DNA of 64,000 bases from Lachnospiraceae bacterium. GTDB taxonomy: Bacteria; Bacillota; Clostridia; Lachnospirales; Lachnospiraceae. The notes below the pieces were generated by a model. The model searched no databases, was not told where the DNA came from, and saw nothing but the letters and a program-made list of their open reading frames with translations. This document shows, one piece after another, positions 8,445 to 16,780 of this stretch. Both the position numbers and the translations under genes were made by a program. The first letter of the stretch is position 1; the number at the start of each line of letters is the position of its first letter. The DNA lies in NCBI GenBank assembly GCA_022510605.1, contig JAFLTB010000004.1, forward strand, positions 1 to 64,000, in the 5' to 3' direction.

Positions 8445-9943
8445 AACACTTCCTCCAAATAGTAAAGCCCATTATAAAAGGCCCCGCACACGGAGTCATA
8501 ATCCTCCCAGGCATAGGTGGTAAGGGACAGCCAGATAATGGCGTGAATCAGTTTGATTTCCTCTGGCTCTGCCACCTCCGCAATCATGGCCAGATACTCC
8601 TCCTGCATATCCCCCCACTGGTTGGATTCAATCTCCAGTTTTACTTCCGTCTCTCCGATTTCCAGACGGAACCGCCGCAGGTTGAACTGGTCGTAGTTCC
8701 CATACAGCGAATAATACAGCTTCGCCCAGTCATACAGCGGGTCTCCGAAAATTTCCGAGTGGCCGAAATACCCCCTCGGGTCAATCAGCACTGGCTCCTT
8801 CCCCTGCCGCAGAAGCATGTTGGAGAAGGTGCAGTCCCCATGTATCAGACGGAAGGCCGGACAGGACAGCGAGGCCACCCGTTTCTCTAACTCCTCCAGA
8901 TGCCAGAATACATTCCGGCACTGGCGGCCGTTGACAGTAATGGTCTTTTCTCTGGCAAAGGGAACCATATCTCGGATTTTCCCCAGCCGCTCCACGGTCT
9001 TGGTATAATAGGCCTCCTGTATGCTGAAACAATCCGCCGGTCTTGCCTCGTGGGCATGGAGTGTTTTCAGGCAGTCCACCAGGCTTTCCAGAACCTGTCT
9101 CTTTTCCTTCCGGGACAGGTGGTACTCAAAAATGTTTTTCCCGTCAATCCGCTCCATGACAATGGCCGGCTCATACTCATATATTTTGGGGATATTTTTT
9201 AATCCCAGCTCCTCCACATGGCGGTACCAGGCACGCTCCCGCACAGCCAGGCTCCGGCCCTGCTCATCAATGCCCTCTTTAATCAGCCGGTCTCCCTCTC
9301 GGATAATTCGGTTGAAGGGACGGCACCGTCCGCTTTCCTGCACCCCGATGGTTTCTAACAGTCCATATTCCTTTGTCTTATGCAGGGACAGCTCCTCAAA
9401 GGAAACCGGGCTGCCCTGAAGCCAGCGGACAAACTCTCCGCTCTGTGGCATTTCCCGCAGGAGAGATTTTTCCTGAAATACAAAAAAACCTGCCACCCCG
9501 GCATCTTCGGAAGGCACTTCTTCAAACTTTCCCTCCCGGTAGCTCCACCGGCAGGGGAAGTCCCTGGACAGTCCCAGATAATTTCCCGTCTTATCTGGCA
9601 GGGCGAACTCCTCTGGCAGAATCAAATCCGACCAGATTAACAGAAAGGGTTCCCCCTCAGGAATTTTTGCAAGTGCATCCGGAATCCCGGCACAGGTTCC
9701 CGTCTCGCCTCCTGCGCTGACAACCAGATATGTTACATCGGCAAAGGCCGCCAGATATCTGCGCAGGACATCCTCTTTATAATCTCCGATAATGATGTAT
9801 TTTTTATCGGGATATTTACGAAATAAATGGAACAGTATCGGCAGGTTTTCCACCGGGACAATTGCCTTGGGGCGGTTAGCTGTCAAATATCCTAATCTGG
9901 TTCCTTTTCCCCCCGCCTGAACAACGATATACTCTGGTCTCAT
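8441..9943 (-). CDS. Bifunctional nucleotidyltransferase / small-molecule kinase
   Basis: 500 residues. N-terminal NTP-transferase domain with AGGKGTRLG (10-18), RPKAIVPV and the metal-binding LIWSD (D106). C-terminal kinase of the aminoglycoside-phosphotransferase/choline-kinase fold with HGD (368-370), N375 and IDPRG (D388). Such fusions activate a phosphorylated sugar or aminoalcohol to an NDP form. Located directly before the SIS isomerase (4-nt overlap), it suggests a pathway: isomerise, phosphorylate, activate. This gene is visibly more GC-rich than everything downstream of it in the operon. Confidence 0.8.
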   Translation of the reverse strand: MRPEYIVVQAGGKGTRLGYLTANRPKAIVPVENLPILFHLFRKYPDKKYIIIGDYKEDVLRRYLAAFADVTYLVVSAGGETGTCAGIPDALAKIPEGEPFLLIWSDLILPEEFALPDKTGNYLGLSRDFPCRWSYREGKFEEVPSEDAGVAGFFVFQEKSLLREMPQSGEFVRWLQGSPVSFEELSLHKTKEYGLLETIGVQESGRCRPFNRIIREGDRLIKEGIDEQGRSLAVRERAWYRHVEELGLKNIPKIYEYEPAIVMERIDGKNIFEYHLSRKEKRQVLESLVDCLKTLHAHEARPADCFSIQEAYYTKTVERLGKIRDMVPFAREKTITVNGRQCRNVFWHLEELEKRVASLSCPAFRLIHGDCTFSNMLLRQGKEPVLIDPRGYFGHSEIFGDPLYDWAKLYYSLYGNYDQFNLRRFRLEIGETEVKLEIESNQWGDMQEEYLAMIAEVAEPEEIKLIHAIIWLSLTTYAWEDYDSVCGAFYNGLYYLEEVL

Positions 9944-9953
9944 CTGTGTCTCC

Positions 9954-10955
9954 TTATACTCTGTCCCCCGTCAACTGTTCAATATAGCCAAAAATTTTCT
10001 GTATATCCCCATCCATGTCTTCCGTTATACGATACTGGCAGGCCCTGTCACCTGACAGCACGCCCTGCCCCAGGGCAAAGAAATGCTCCATATCTGAATC
10101 CGGCGGATACAGGGCAAGAACGCCGCACCCGGCATGCTGTGCCAAATCCAAAAGCCCGCTGCGCAGACCCACAAAGCAGGATATTTCCGTGGCCGCCAGA
10201 CTAAAAGTAGTTTTCAAATCATAGGAAAAGCGCTTTGTACCAGGAATTTCCTTCTCCCTTTTGGAGCCTGTATTCGTGAAAACTTCATACTCTCTCTGGG
10301 TTAGCTCCTCTGCCAGCCGCTGGAACAGTTCCCCGTCAATTTCCTCAATCGCCTGGGCATAGGGGCAGAGAACCACCGTTTTTCCTGTCAGCCCCTTCTC
10401 AAAAGGAGCTGTCTTGTCTAACGCTCCCATTCTTGTGTTCACAGGAAGCTCATATCTGCAATTTTCCTCCAGACCCAGAATACCGTACCGAATACAGTCA
10501 ATCAGGTACACCTGGGGGAATTTTTGTATAAAATCAAAAGTACCGGTTACATGATTCGCCGGTTCAATGATAACAATGTGCTTAAAATGGCGGTATAACA
10601 AATATCCAAACTGCGTCCGCTGGCCTTTCAGGATTGCCTGCAAAAAAAACGGCGGAATTACAATCGCAGTATCTACATCCTCCGGATAAAGCTCTGTAAG
10701 CGGAACCAGAGAACTTTTGGTTATCACCGCCAGCCTCTTTATATCCTTCCGGGCCCGGTATGCTCTGGCATATCCCATGGAAAACAGCATATCACCAATA
10801 TGGTCGCAAATCACAAGATATGTGGTGTCCCTATCCCGGAACCGGAACATACAATACAGTATTCCCAACGGCATCCGAATCCAGTGTTCATAAAAACTAA
10901 TGCCGATATACCGACAAAAAATAAGAAATTTCCAGGGAATTTTCAGTATTTTCAT
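9954..10955 (-). CDS. GT9-like (heptosyltransferase-fold) protein
   Basis: 333 residues. It contains VVLCPYA, a nucleotide-site-like EIPGTKR and FVGLRSG, the same three landmarks as the N-terminal half of the gene at 3017-4816. A hydrophobic N-terminal segment could associate with the membrane. It is the first gene after the internal promoter and the perfect inverted repeat at 10999-11031. Probably a glycosyltransferase adding a residue to the exported glycan. Confidence 0.7.
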   Translation of the reverse strand: MKILKIPWKFLIFCRYIGISFYEHWIRMPLGILYCMFRFRDRDTTYLVICDHIGDMLFSMGYARAYRARKDIKRLAVITKSSLVPLTELYPEDVDTAIVIPPFFLQAILKGQRTQFGYLLYRHFKHIVIIEPANHVTGTFDFIQKFPQVYLIDCIRYGILGLEENCRYELPVNTRMGALDKTAPFEKGLTGKTVVLCPYAQAIEEIDGELFQRLAEELTQREYEVFTNTGSKREKEIPGTKRFSYDLKTTFSLAATEISCFVGLRSGLLDLAQHAGCGVLALYPPDSDMEHFFALGQGVLSGDRACQYRITEDMDGDIQKIFGYIEQLTGDRV

Positions 10956-10998
10956 AGAACCCCTCTATTTTTCAAGTTCTTTTCTCTCATTTGTCAAC

Positions 10999-11031
10999 AA
11001 ATGCAACATTTTAACAGGAAATGTTGCATTT
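10999..11031. repeat. Perfect 13-bp inverted repeat in the leader of the decoration operon
   Basis: Arms AAATGCAACATTT (10999-11011) and AAATGTTGCATTT (11019-11031) pair perfectly around a 7-nt loop. It lies between the promoter at 11069-11097 and the ATG at 10955, inside the transcript leader. There is no T-run after it on the minus strand, so an intrinsic terminator is unlikely. A protein operator or RNA hairpin fits better. Confidence 0.75.
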
Positions 11032-11068
11032 TCGTCATTTCATGTATCGCTTTATATACTTTCTAACA

Positions 11069-11097
11069 ATCATACTATACGGGTTGTAGAAAGTCAA
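11069..11097 (-). promoter_or_regulatory. Internal promoter of the glycan decoration operon
   Basis: TTGACT (11092-11097), 17-nt spacer, TATGAT (11069-11074) on the minus strand. This is a near-consensus vegetative promoter about 110 nt upstream of the GT9-like gene. It would transcribe the block from 10955 down to about 363 independently of the exporter genes. Confidence 0.75.
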
Positions 11098-11230
11098 GTA
11101 TTTCCATGGTACGTTTTGGCAAATCATATACGGTAATGTGTTCATCTGTTTTTATACGAATAACATCTGTACTATTAATTTGCCCCACACAGAAAGTTTT
11201 TATGATATCAAATCTTCTTTTTATCGTCAC
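11075..11230 (-). CDS. Possible 51-residue ORF overlapping the galactofuranosyltransferase 3' end
   Basis: A GTG at 11230 opens a 51-residue frame out of phase with the preceding gene and ends at the TAG at 11075. The C-terminal half (HITVYDLPKRTMEILDFLQP) looks like folded-protein composition. The ribosome site GGGGGAG sits only 1 nt from GTG, and the end of the frame coincides with the -35/-10 region of the internal promoter. Both facts lower confidence. Confidence 0.25.
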   Translation of the reverse strand: MTIKRRFDIIKTFCVGQINSTDVIRIKTDEHITVYDLPKRTMEILDFLQPV

Positions 11231-13061
11231 TCTCCCCCAAATACTCCTCCCAAAACCCCCGGCTCGTCAACTCCCCCGCATTTTTCTGGTAGTCCTCCAC
11301 CGCTTTTCTATACTTCCGAAGCAGTAATGCGCACATCCTGATACAGCGTCCCAGCGTAACAAACAGCTGCTTTCTTTCTCTCTTTGCCAGAAATCCCCGT
11401 CCGGACTCCGGTTCAAACAGCAGTACCCGTTTATACCGGTACATTTTAGACGGATGCAGCCCAAGCGGGACAGGAATACACTCCCTCTTCCCCGGCAAAA
11501 TCCATCCGTTCAACGTCAACTTGTGCTTTAGAGCAAATGGCGTCACCGGATATAGTTCCTCCGCTGTGGGTTTCCTGTAATACCGCTCTACGTGATATTC
11601 CTCCAATAAAGATGACACATCCTCCTGCCGATACCCCATCTGGCTGATTTCCGCATTTAGGGCAACCGGGTCTGTCTTTTTCAAAAAAGCCGTCCCCTGA
11701 CAATAATCCTCTACCGCCTTCATCGTCAGCTTCTGGTCTTTGTAACGGAATTTTAACAACTGTCCTACCATGTGCCGGCAGACGAGTTTTATCATCCTTC
11801 CTGTGGAATACTCCGGGTGATGAATGGCATTACAAATGAAACCATTTCTCATGTCATAATATTCCATGGCAGAATTTCTCCGGTTATCAAAGGCATCATG
11901 CCATACCCCAATACCATTTAACGTAAGAAGTTTTCCATGAAAACGGAGGCCGTACTCGATATCATCCCCATGGATAAACAAAGGCATCGGGAAAAAATGC
12001 TCCACCCGTTCTTTCATAGGAATACAGCAGTACCACCAGCCGCCATACTCCACCGGAAGCCGTTCTTCATTTTTTACCACCATAAGCTCCTGGCGCAAAT
12101 CATATTTTCTCTTGGTAAAACCAATGCGGTCCTTCTGGTCTCCATGCCAGCATTCCCCATTGGCATGCTGTATATACGGAATATCCAGACGAAGCAGACT
12201 GCCCCCCAGCATATATCCCGTAAATTCCTCTTTTTGCAAAAGAAGAAACATATAGGTGCGGTATAGGCTCTCCGGCTCCAGAACAATATCGTCATCCATC
12301 AAAAGCATATGGGTAAATCCATACGTTTCCCTGTCCTTTTGCGCTTCCAGCATACAGCGGCCAAAGCCCCCGGAACCGCCGGCATTTTTATTATAAAAAA
12401 TCCGTATGCGTTCCTCCGAGGCTTTTCCGGTCAAAAAATTATTTTTTAAAGGCAGTGTGCTGCCATTATCGGAAACATACACATGTACATGACTTCTCCA
12501 TGGCAAATCCTCTTTTTCCAGAATGTTTTTTCGTAAAACCTCCAGCGTCTGCCGGACAAAGTCCTCCCGCCGATAGGTGCAGATACCAATGGCAATATGA
12601 ATCTCTCTCTGGGCCTCTGCCTGCCCGGACTGGTAGCTGCCGCCAGACAGCTCCATCTCCTCCTCTGCGGTCACCTCAATATAGAGAGAACACTCCTCTT
12701 TTATCTCACCAAAAGAAAAGCGGTATTCCTGAGACTCCTCTGCGTTAATCCGGTATTCACCCAGTTTCTTTTTTTCCAGCGCATGGAGCCCGCCATTCGC
12801 ATCTGCTTTCGGCATTGCCGCCCAAAGAACTGCCATACCCCTGCCCCGGCATTCCAGAACCGCTTCCACTGTTTTTACCACCGTGTACTCCCGCCATTTC
12901 CCCATGGAAAAGGAATTGAAATACGTCAGAAAATTAACCTGTGCTCCCTTTCCCAGGCACAGGCTTCCTCTCTGATTTTGCACTTCGCCGGTATGGTGGT
13001 AATACAGTGCTTCCTCCCCACATATCTCCGGCGTCGGAAATACAATATTCTGCAATATCAT
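11208..13061 (-). CDS. GlfT2-like galactofuranosyltransferase (GT2)
   Basis: 617 residues. An N-terminal beta-rich domain (1-150) precedes a GT-A domain with GICTYRR, SDNGST and NAGGSGGFGR. The metal-binding DDD (256-258), HGDDIEYGLR (D366/D367) and a WHD histidine (388) follow. This order and spacing match bifunctional galactofuranosyltransferases such as mycobacterial GlfT2, which polymerise UDP-Galf. The matching donor enzyme (glf) is at 23507-24655. The start at 13061 follows GAGGAAAACC; an earlier ATG at 13073 overlaps the ABC ATPase stop. It ends the exporter operon. Confidence 0.85.
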   Translation of the reverse strand: MILQNIVFPTPEICGEEALYYHHTGEVQNQRGSLCLGKGAQVNFLTYFNSFSMGKWREYTVVKTVEAVLECRGRGMAVLWAAMPKADANGGLHALEKKKLGEYRINAEESQEYRFSFGEIKEECSLYIEVTAEEEMELSGGSYQSGQAEAQREIHIAIGICTYRREDFVRQTLEVLRKNILEKEDLPWRSHVHVYVSDNGSTLPLKNNFLTGKASEERIRIFYNKNAGGSGGFGRCMLEAQKDRETYGFTHMLLMDDDIVLEPESLYRTYMFLLLQKEEFTGYMLGGSLLRLDIPYIQHANGECWHGDQKDRIGFTKRKYDLRQELMVVKNEERLPVEYGGWWYCCIPMKERVEHFFPMPLFIHGDDIEYGLRFHGKLLTLNGIGVWHDAFDNRRNSAMEYYDMRNGFICNAIHHPEYSTGRMIKLVCRHMVGQLLKFRYKDQKLTMKAVEDYCQGTAFLKKTDPVALNAEISQMGYRQEDVSSLLEEYHVERYYRKPTAEELYPVTPFALKHKLTLNGWILPGKRECIPVPLGLHPSKMYRYKRVLLFEPESGRGFLAKRERKQLFVTLGRCIRMCALLLRKYRKAVEDYQKNAGELTSRGFWEEYLGESDDKKKI

Positions 13062-13069
13062 GGTTTTCC

Positions 13070-13813
13070 TCATTTCTTCTGCATCATCGCCATATAAGCG
13101 TCACAGACCTCATTGACTTCTCCCACCTTCTGTATCTCTCCCTGATTAATCCACACCGCATGATTGCACAGCTTCCGTACCTGGTCGATGGAATGGGAGA
13201 CAAATAAAAGCGTCGTTCCCCCGCTCATCATCTCATTCATGCGCTGTAAGCACTTCTGCTGAAACGCATAGTCCCCCACCGCCAGTATTTCATCCACAAT
13301 GAGAATGTCCGGCTTCACCGTGGTGGCAACGGCAAAACCAAGCCTGGCTCTCATACCGGAAGAGAAATTCTTCACCGGTGAATCCAGAAATTTTTCCAAT
13401 TCGGCAAATTCCACAATCTCATCAAAGTGTTCCTTCATATATTTTTTGGAATGGCCTAACACTGTCCCATTGAGAAAAATATTTTCTCTTGCTGTCAGAT
13501 TCATGTCAAACCCCGCTCCCAGCTCCAGAAGCGGTGACACCGTTCCATTTACCACAATCTCGCCCCGGTAAGGTTTCAAAATGCCACAAATGGCTTTCAA
13601 AAGCGTGGACTTCCCGGAGCCATTGCTGCCCACCAGCGCCCAGGCCTCTCCCTTCTTTACCTGAAACGAGGCTCCCTGCACTGCCAGAAACTCCTGAAAC
13701 AAAAGCTCCCGCCTTACCAGTTTTACAAAATATTCTTTTAAATTGTCTATCTTTTCTGAGGCCAGATTAAACCGGATGGTCACATCCTTTACCTCAATGG
13801 CAGTTTCACACAT
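13070..13813 (-). CDS. Polysaccharide/teichoic acid ABC exporter, ATP-binding subunit (TagH/Wzt type)
   Basis: 247 residues. Walker A GSNGSGKST, signature FSSGMRARL and Walker B ILIVDEILAVGD are all present, with the family-typical long N-terminal region before the P-loop. It lacks the C-terminal carbohydrate-binding domain of larger Wzt proteins, so substrate recognition is probably not length-capping. It powers export of the lipid-linked glycan together with the permease encoded immediately upstream. Confidence 0.92.
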   Translation of the reverse strand: MCETAIEVKDVTIRFNLASEKIDNLKEYFVKLVRRELLFQEFLAVQGASFQVKKGEAWALVGSNGSGKSTLLKAICGILKPYRGEIVVNGTVSPLLELGAGFDMNLTARENIFLNGTVLGHSKKYMKEHFDEIVEFAELEKFLDSPVKNFSSGMRARLGFAVATTVKPDILIVDEILAVGDYAFQQKCLQRMNEMMSGGTTLLFVSHSIDQVRKLCNHAVWINQGEIQKVGEVNEVCDAYMAMMQKK

Positions 13814-13833
13814 TTTTACACGAACCTCCCTGA

Positions 13834-14625
13834 TTAAATGTATAAAATAAACTTATTCTGGGTTTTGGTAAAGACCCAGGTGCCGAGCACCAGAACCAAA
13901 AGCGCATCGGCCACCCCGTAAATTACCATGCTCAAATCCGGAAGACAATTATATAATGTCAGGCACCGCATCTGTGTGACATAGGCATACATCGGATTGC
14001 AATGAACTACCACATACTGCAGGGTCTCCGGTAAAAATTCAACAGGATAAAACAATGGCGTCAGATACAGCCATGCCGTGATAACCGCATTGTATATGTA
14101 TTGAATATCCCGGAAAAACACATTGGTAGCTGCTAAAAACATTCCCAGACCCAGATTAAATACAAATTCCTGTACTAAAATCAGCGGAAACAAAATCAGA
14201 TGCCAGGAAAAGGAAGCTCCGGTAAAAATCATAACAATCAAAAGCGCTCCCATGGAAAAAATGCAGTCAATCAGACCGCTGGTAATTTTCGATACGGTAA
14301 AAACATATTTGGGCAGGTAGGTTTTTTTCAGCAGTGCCGCACTGCCGTTAATGGACTGGATGGCAGATTTGGTAGAAAGGCTCATAAAGTTAAAAACAAC
14401 CTGTCCACTCATCAGATACACCGGGTAGTTGGGAATACTGTCCCGCTTGAACATCTGGGAAAAAACAATGGCCATAATCGTCATGATAAATAACGGATTC
14501 AGAATGCTCCACATATATCCCAGCACGCTGCGCCGGTACTTTAACTTCAAGTCACGGCTCACCAACTGTGCCATCAAATCCTTATATTTTATAAAACCCT
14601 GGATGCGCGCAATAAACAGTCTCAT
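13834..14625 (-). CDS. Polysaccharide/teichoic acid ABC exporter, permease (TagG/Wzm type)
   Basis: 263 residues, ABC-2 family, six membrane helices. The N-terminal amphipathic part contains LVSRDLKLKYRRSVLGYMWSI, which is typical of TagG/Wzm/RfbA permeases. The ATG overlaps the upstream GT2 stop by 4 nt. It forms the export channel for an undecaprenyl-linked glycan assembled by the neighbouring transferases. Confidence 0.92.
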   Translation of the reverse strand: MRLFIARIQGFIKYKDLMAQLVSRDLKLKYRRSVLGYMWSILNPLFIMTIMAIVFSQMFKRDSIPNYPVYLMSGQVVFNFMSLSTKSAIQSINGSAALLKKTYLPKYVFTVSKITSGLIDCIFSMGALLIVMIFTGASFSWHLILFPLILVQEFVFNLGLGMFLAATNVFFRDIQYIYNAVITAWLYLTPLFYPVEFLPETLQYVVVHCNPMYAYVTQMRCLTLYNCLPDLSMVIYGVADALLVLVLGTWVFTKTQNKFILYI

Positions 14626-15638
14626 GCTTTCTCTCCTTTCCTACAGCCATATGCTCTCCGACAAGCCGCAGAAGCCACCCGGTAAAAGCGGTACCGGCTG
14701 ATGCGCAAAAGTTTTACCGCGGTATTCGCCACGCTGTCATATACTGCCGGGTAGTCCCGTTTTATTCTCTCCTCTAAGTTCTGAATCCGCTCCCGGTATT
14801 CCTTCGCTGCCGGGAAGCTCAGATAAATCTTTATCTGGCTGACTAAGATTCTTGCAATGCCTTTGGCAACATAGGCTGCCTTCTCCGGGGACACCGCCCC
14901 CTGACACTCCCGGTAAAATGCCAGCAGCTCCTCTAATACTCTCTCGTGGTGTCCACAATTTTTCTGCATGTTCCGTATGTCCATGCTCTGGCTTGTCATT
15001 CCCTGCCGGTACTGGTACACCGGCTTTTCCAGAAAGACAATACTCTCTATCTGTGGCACCGGATAGAGAATGTACTCGGCATCCACATAGAAACAATGCT
15101 CCGTCAGCCGCCGTTTCATCTGTCTCAGCAGTGACGTCCGAAAAGCCGCCGCATGCATGTTAATGTATATTCCATGGCTTATGTCATCGAAGGAATACAC
15201 CTGCCGGTATTTTTTCCCCGGAAACTCATTTCGATTCTCTTCCACAACTGCGCCACTCCTATCATCAAAACACTGGTAATCCGTTACCACCAAATCCACT
15301 TCGGTACTGTGAAGAAACTGTATCAGTTCTGCCAGTCCCTCCGGCCTTACCCGGTCATCGCCGTCCACTGTTTTGAAATATAGCCCCGACGCCTCCTCAA
15401 TCCCCCGGTTCACCGTGGAACCATGGCCGCCATTTTCTTTGTCAATCAGGCGGAACACCGACGGATATTTTTTCTCATACTCTCTGGCAATGGCATTAAT
15501 TTCCTCCCCGGCACCGTCATTGATAACCAGCACCTCCAGACTCTCTGCGAACTCCGGACTGGTAAAGGAATCCAGACATTCTCCCAGATACTTTTCCACA
15601 TGATACGCTGCCACGGAGATGGTAAGGAGTTTTTTCAT
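14622..15638 (-). CDS. Family 2 glycosyltransferase
   Basis: 338 residues. GT-A fold with ISVAAYHVEKYL at the N-terminus, VINDGA, the acceptor-side KENGGHGSTVNRGI and a DGDD metal site. It has the same length and layout as the GT2 at 22467-23483 (KNGGHGCAVNTGL, DSDD), so the two are paralogues. The start has GGAGG 7 nt upstream, and the gene overlaps both neighbours by 4 nt. Probably adds a sugar to the lipid-linked repeat. Confidence 0.88.
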   Translation of the reverse strand: MKKLLTISVAAYHVEKYLGECLDSFTSPEFAESLEVLVINDGAGEEINAIAREYEKKYPSVFRLIDKENGGHGSTVNRGIEEASGLYFKTVDGDDRVRPEGLAELIQFLHSTEVDLVVTDYQCFDDRSGAVVEENRNEFPGKKYRQVYSFDDISHGIYINMHAAAFRTSLLRQMKRRLTEHCFYVDAEYILYPVPQIESIVFLEKPVYQYRQGMTSQSMDIRNMQKNCGHHERVLEELLAFYRECQGAVSPEKAAYVAKGIARILVSQIKIYLSFPAAKEYRERIQNLEERIKRDYPAVYDSVANTAVKLLRISRYRFYRVASAACRRAYGCRKGEKA

Positions 15639-16780
15639 ATCCCTGCCTCCTGTTCCACTTCCCGGTAAATTTCCCGCATTTTTTTATCTACTATCTCCAG
15701 AGAAAAATCTTTTACCCGCTCCTTATTCCACTTACCCATGCGAATCCTCTCCTCCGGGTATTTTAGAAGGTAATGGAGGGCCCTGACATAATCCCTCGCA
15801 AGGTTTTCTTCAAACAAAAATCCCCCCTGGCCATCCTCCAGCAAATCACGGTTGCCCCGGACATCGGCAGCCAGTACCGGAAGTCCCGCCTGCATGGCCT
15901 CCATCATGGCCACCGGCAGCCCCTCCCGCTTAGACGGAAAGGCAAATATATCCGCCTGGCGGAGAATAGCCGGTACATTCTGACAGTAGCCTGCCAGAAT
16001 CACCTTCCCTTCCAGGTGCATCTCACGTATCTCCCGGCTGAGTTCTTCTTCTAAAGGGCCGCGGCCGCATATCAGGTAACTCACCGGCTCCCTGCGGAAA
16101 CGGTCCATGGCTTTTATCATAGTAATATGATTTTTTAGCGGTGTCAATTCCCCTACACTGACCACTACCTTATCCTCCGGAGAAATTCCATACGCCCGGC
16201 GCAAATCGAAATCCGATGACACCTCCGGCGCCGGAGCAAGCCCCACGCCCGGCACATGCTCTGTACGGCCCCGCACCGGGAAACGACTTCCCCGGTCAAA
16301 ATCCTCTTCGTTAATTAACAGCAGCCGGTCGGTATACCTGGCATAGTGACGCTCCGGTGGATAGTAGAGCCAGTTTTTAGCCGGGGCTCCATAAAAAAAA
16401 TGAAACCCATGTGCCGTATAAATAACCGGCACACGCCGGCCGGTAATTTTTCTTACCCTCTCTGCCGCCTTTCTGGCAAGCACCCCCGATATGGGCATAT
16501 GACAGTGAACCAGAGAAAACTCCTCTTCTAACATCAGTTCCACCAATTTCTTATAGCAGCGCCATACATCCAGAGAAAAAACCTTCCGTCCAAAGGGAAT
16601 GGAATGCCGGACAATCCCTGTCCCCATCAGCCGTGCATTATCCTCCCCATATACGACGGTGTTGTAATTTGCCGCATAGTGAATCTCATATCCCATTTCC
16701 TGTAAAATTTTTACATTATTCATTTCAAACTGCGGTACGAAACCGCTGACTCTCGATACCAGCAGGGCCTTTTTACTCAT
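15635..16780 (-). CDS. Family 4 (GT-B) glycosyltransferase
   Basis: 381 residues. SGFVPQFEMNN and VYTAHGFHF in the N-terminal domain, then VSVGELTPLKNH, ICGRGPLEEEL and a C-terminal E-x7-E motif in FPSKREGLPVAMMEAM. These are standard for GT4 retaining transferases such as EpsD/CapM. The start at 16780 follows GGAGG and overlaps the initiating transferase gene by 8 nt (ATGAGTAA). The longer frame from 16816 lies inside that gene and has no ribosome site. Confidence 0.9.
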   Translation of the reverse strand: MSKKALLVSRVSGFVPQFEMNNVKILQEMGYEIHYAANYNTVVYGEDNARLMGTGIVRHSIPFGRKVFSLDVWRCYKKLVELMLEEEFSLVHCHMPISGVLARKAAERVRKITGRRVPVIYTAHGFHFFYGAPAKNWLYYPPERHYARYTDRLLLINEEDFDRGSRFPVRGRTEHVPGVGLAPAPEVSSDFDLRRAYGISPEDKVVVSVGELTPLKNHITMIKAMDRFRREPVSYLICGRGPLEEELSREIREMHLEGKVILAGYCQNVPAILRQADIFAFPSKREGLPVAMMEAMQAGLPVLAADVRGNRDLLEDGQGGFLFEENLARDYVRALHYLLKYPEERIRMGKWNKERVKDFSLEIVDKKMREIYREVEQEAGI

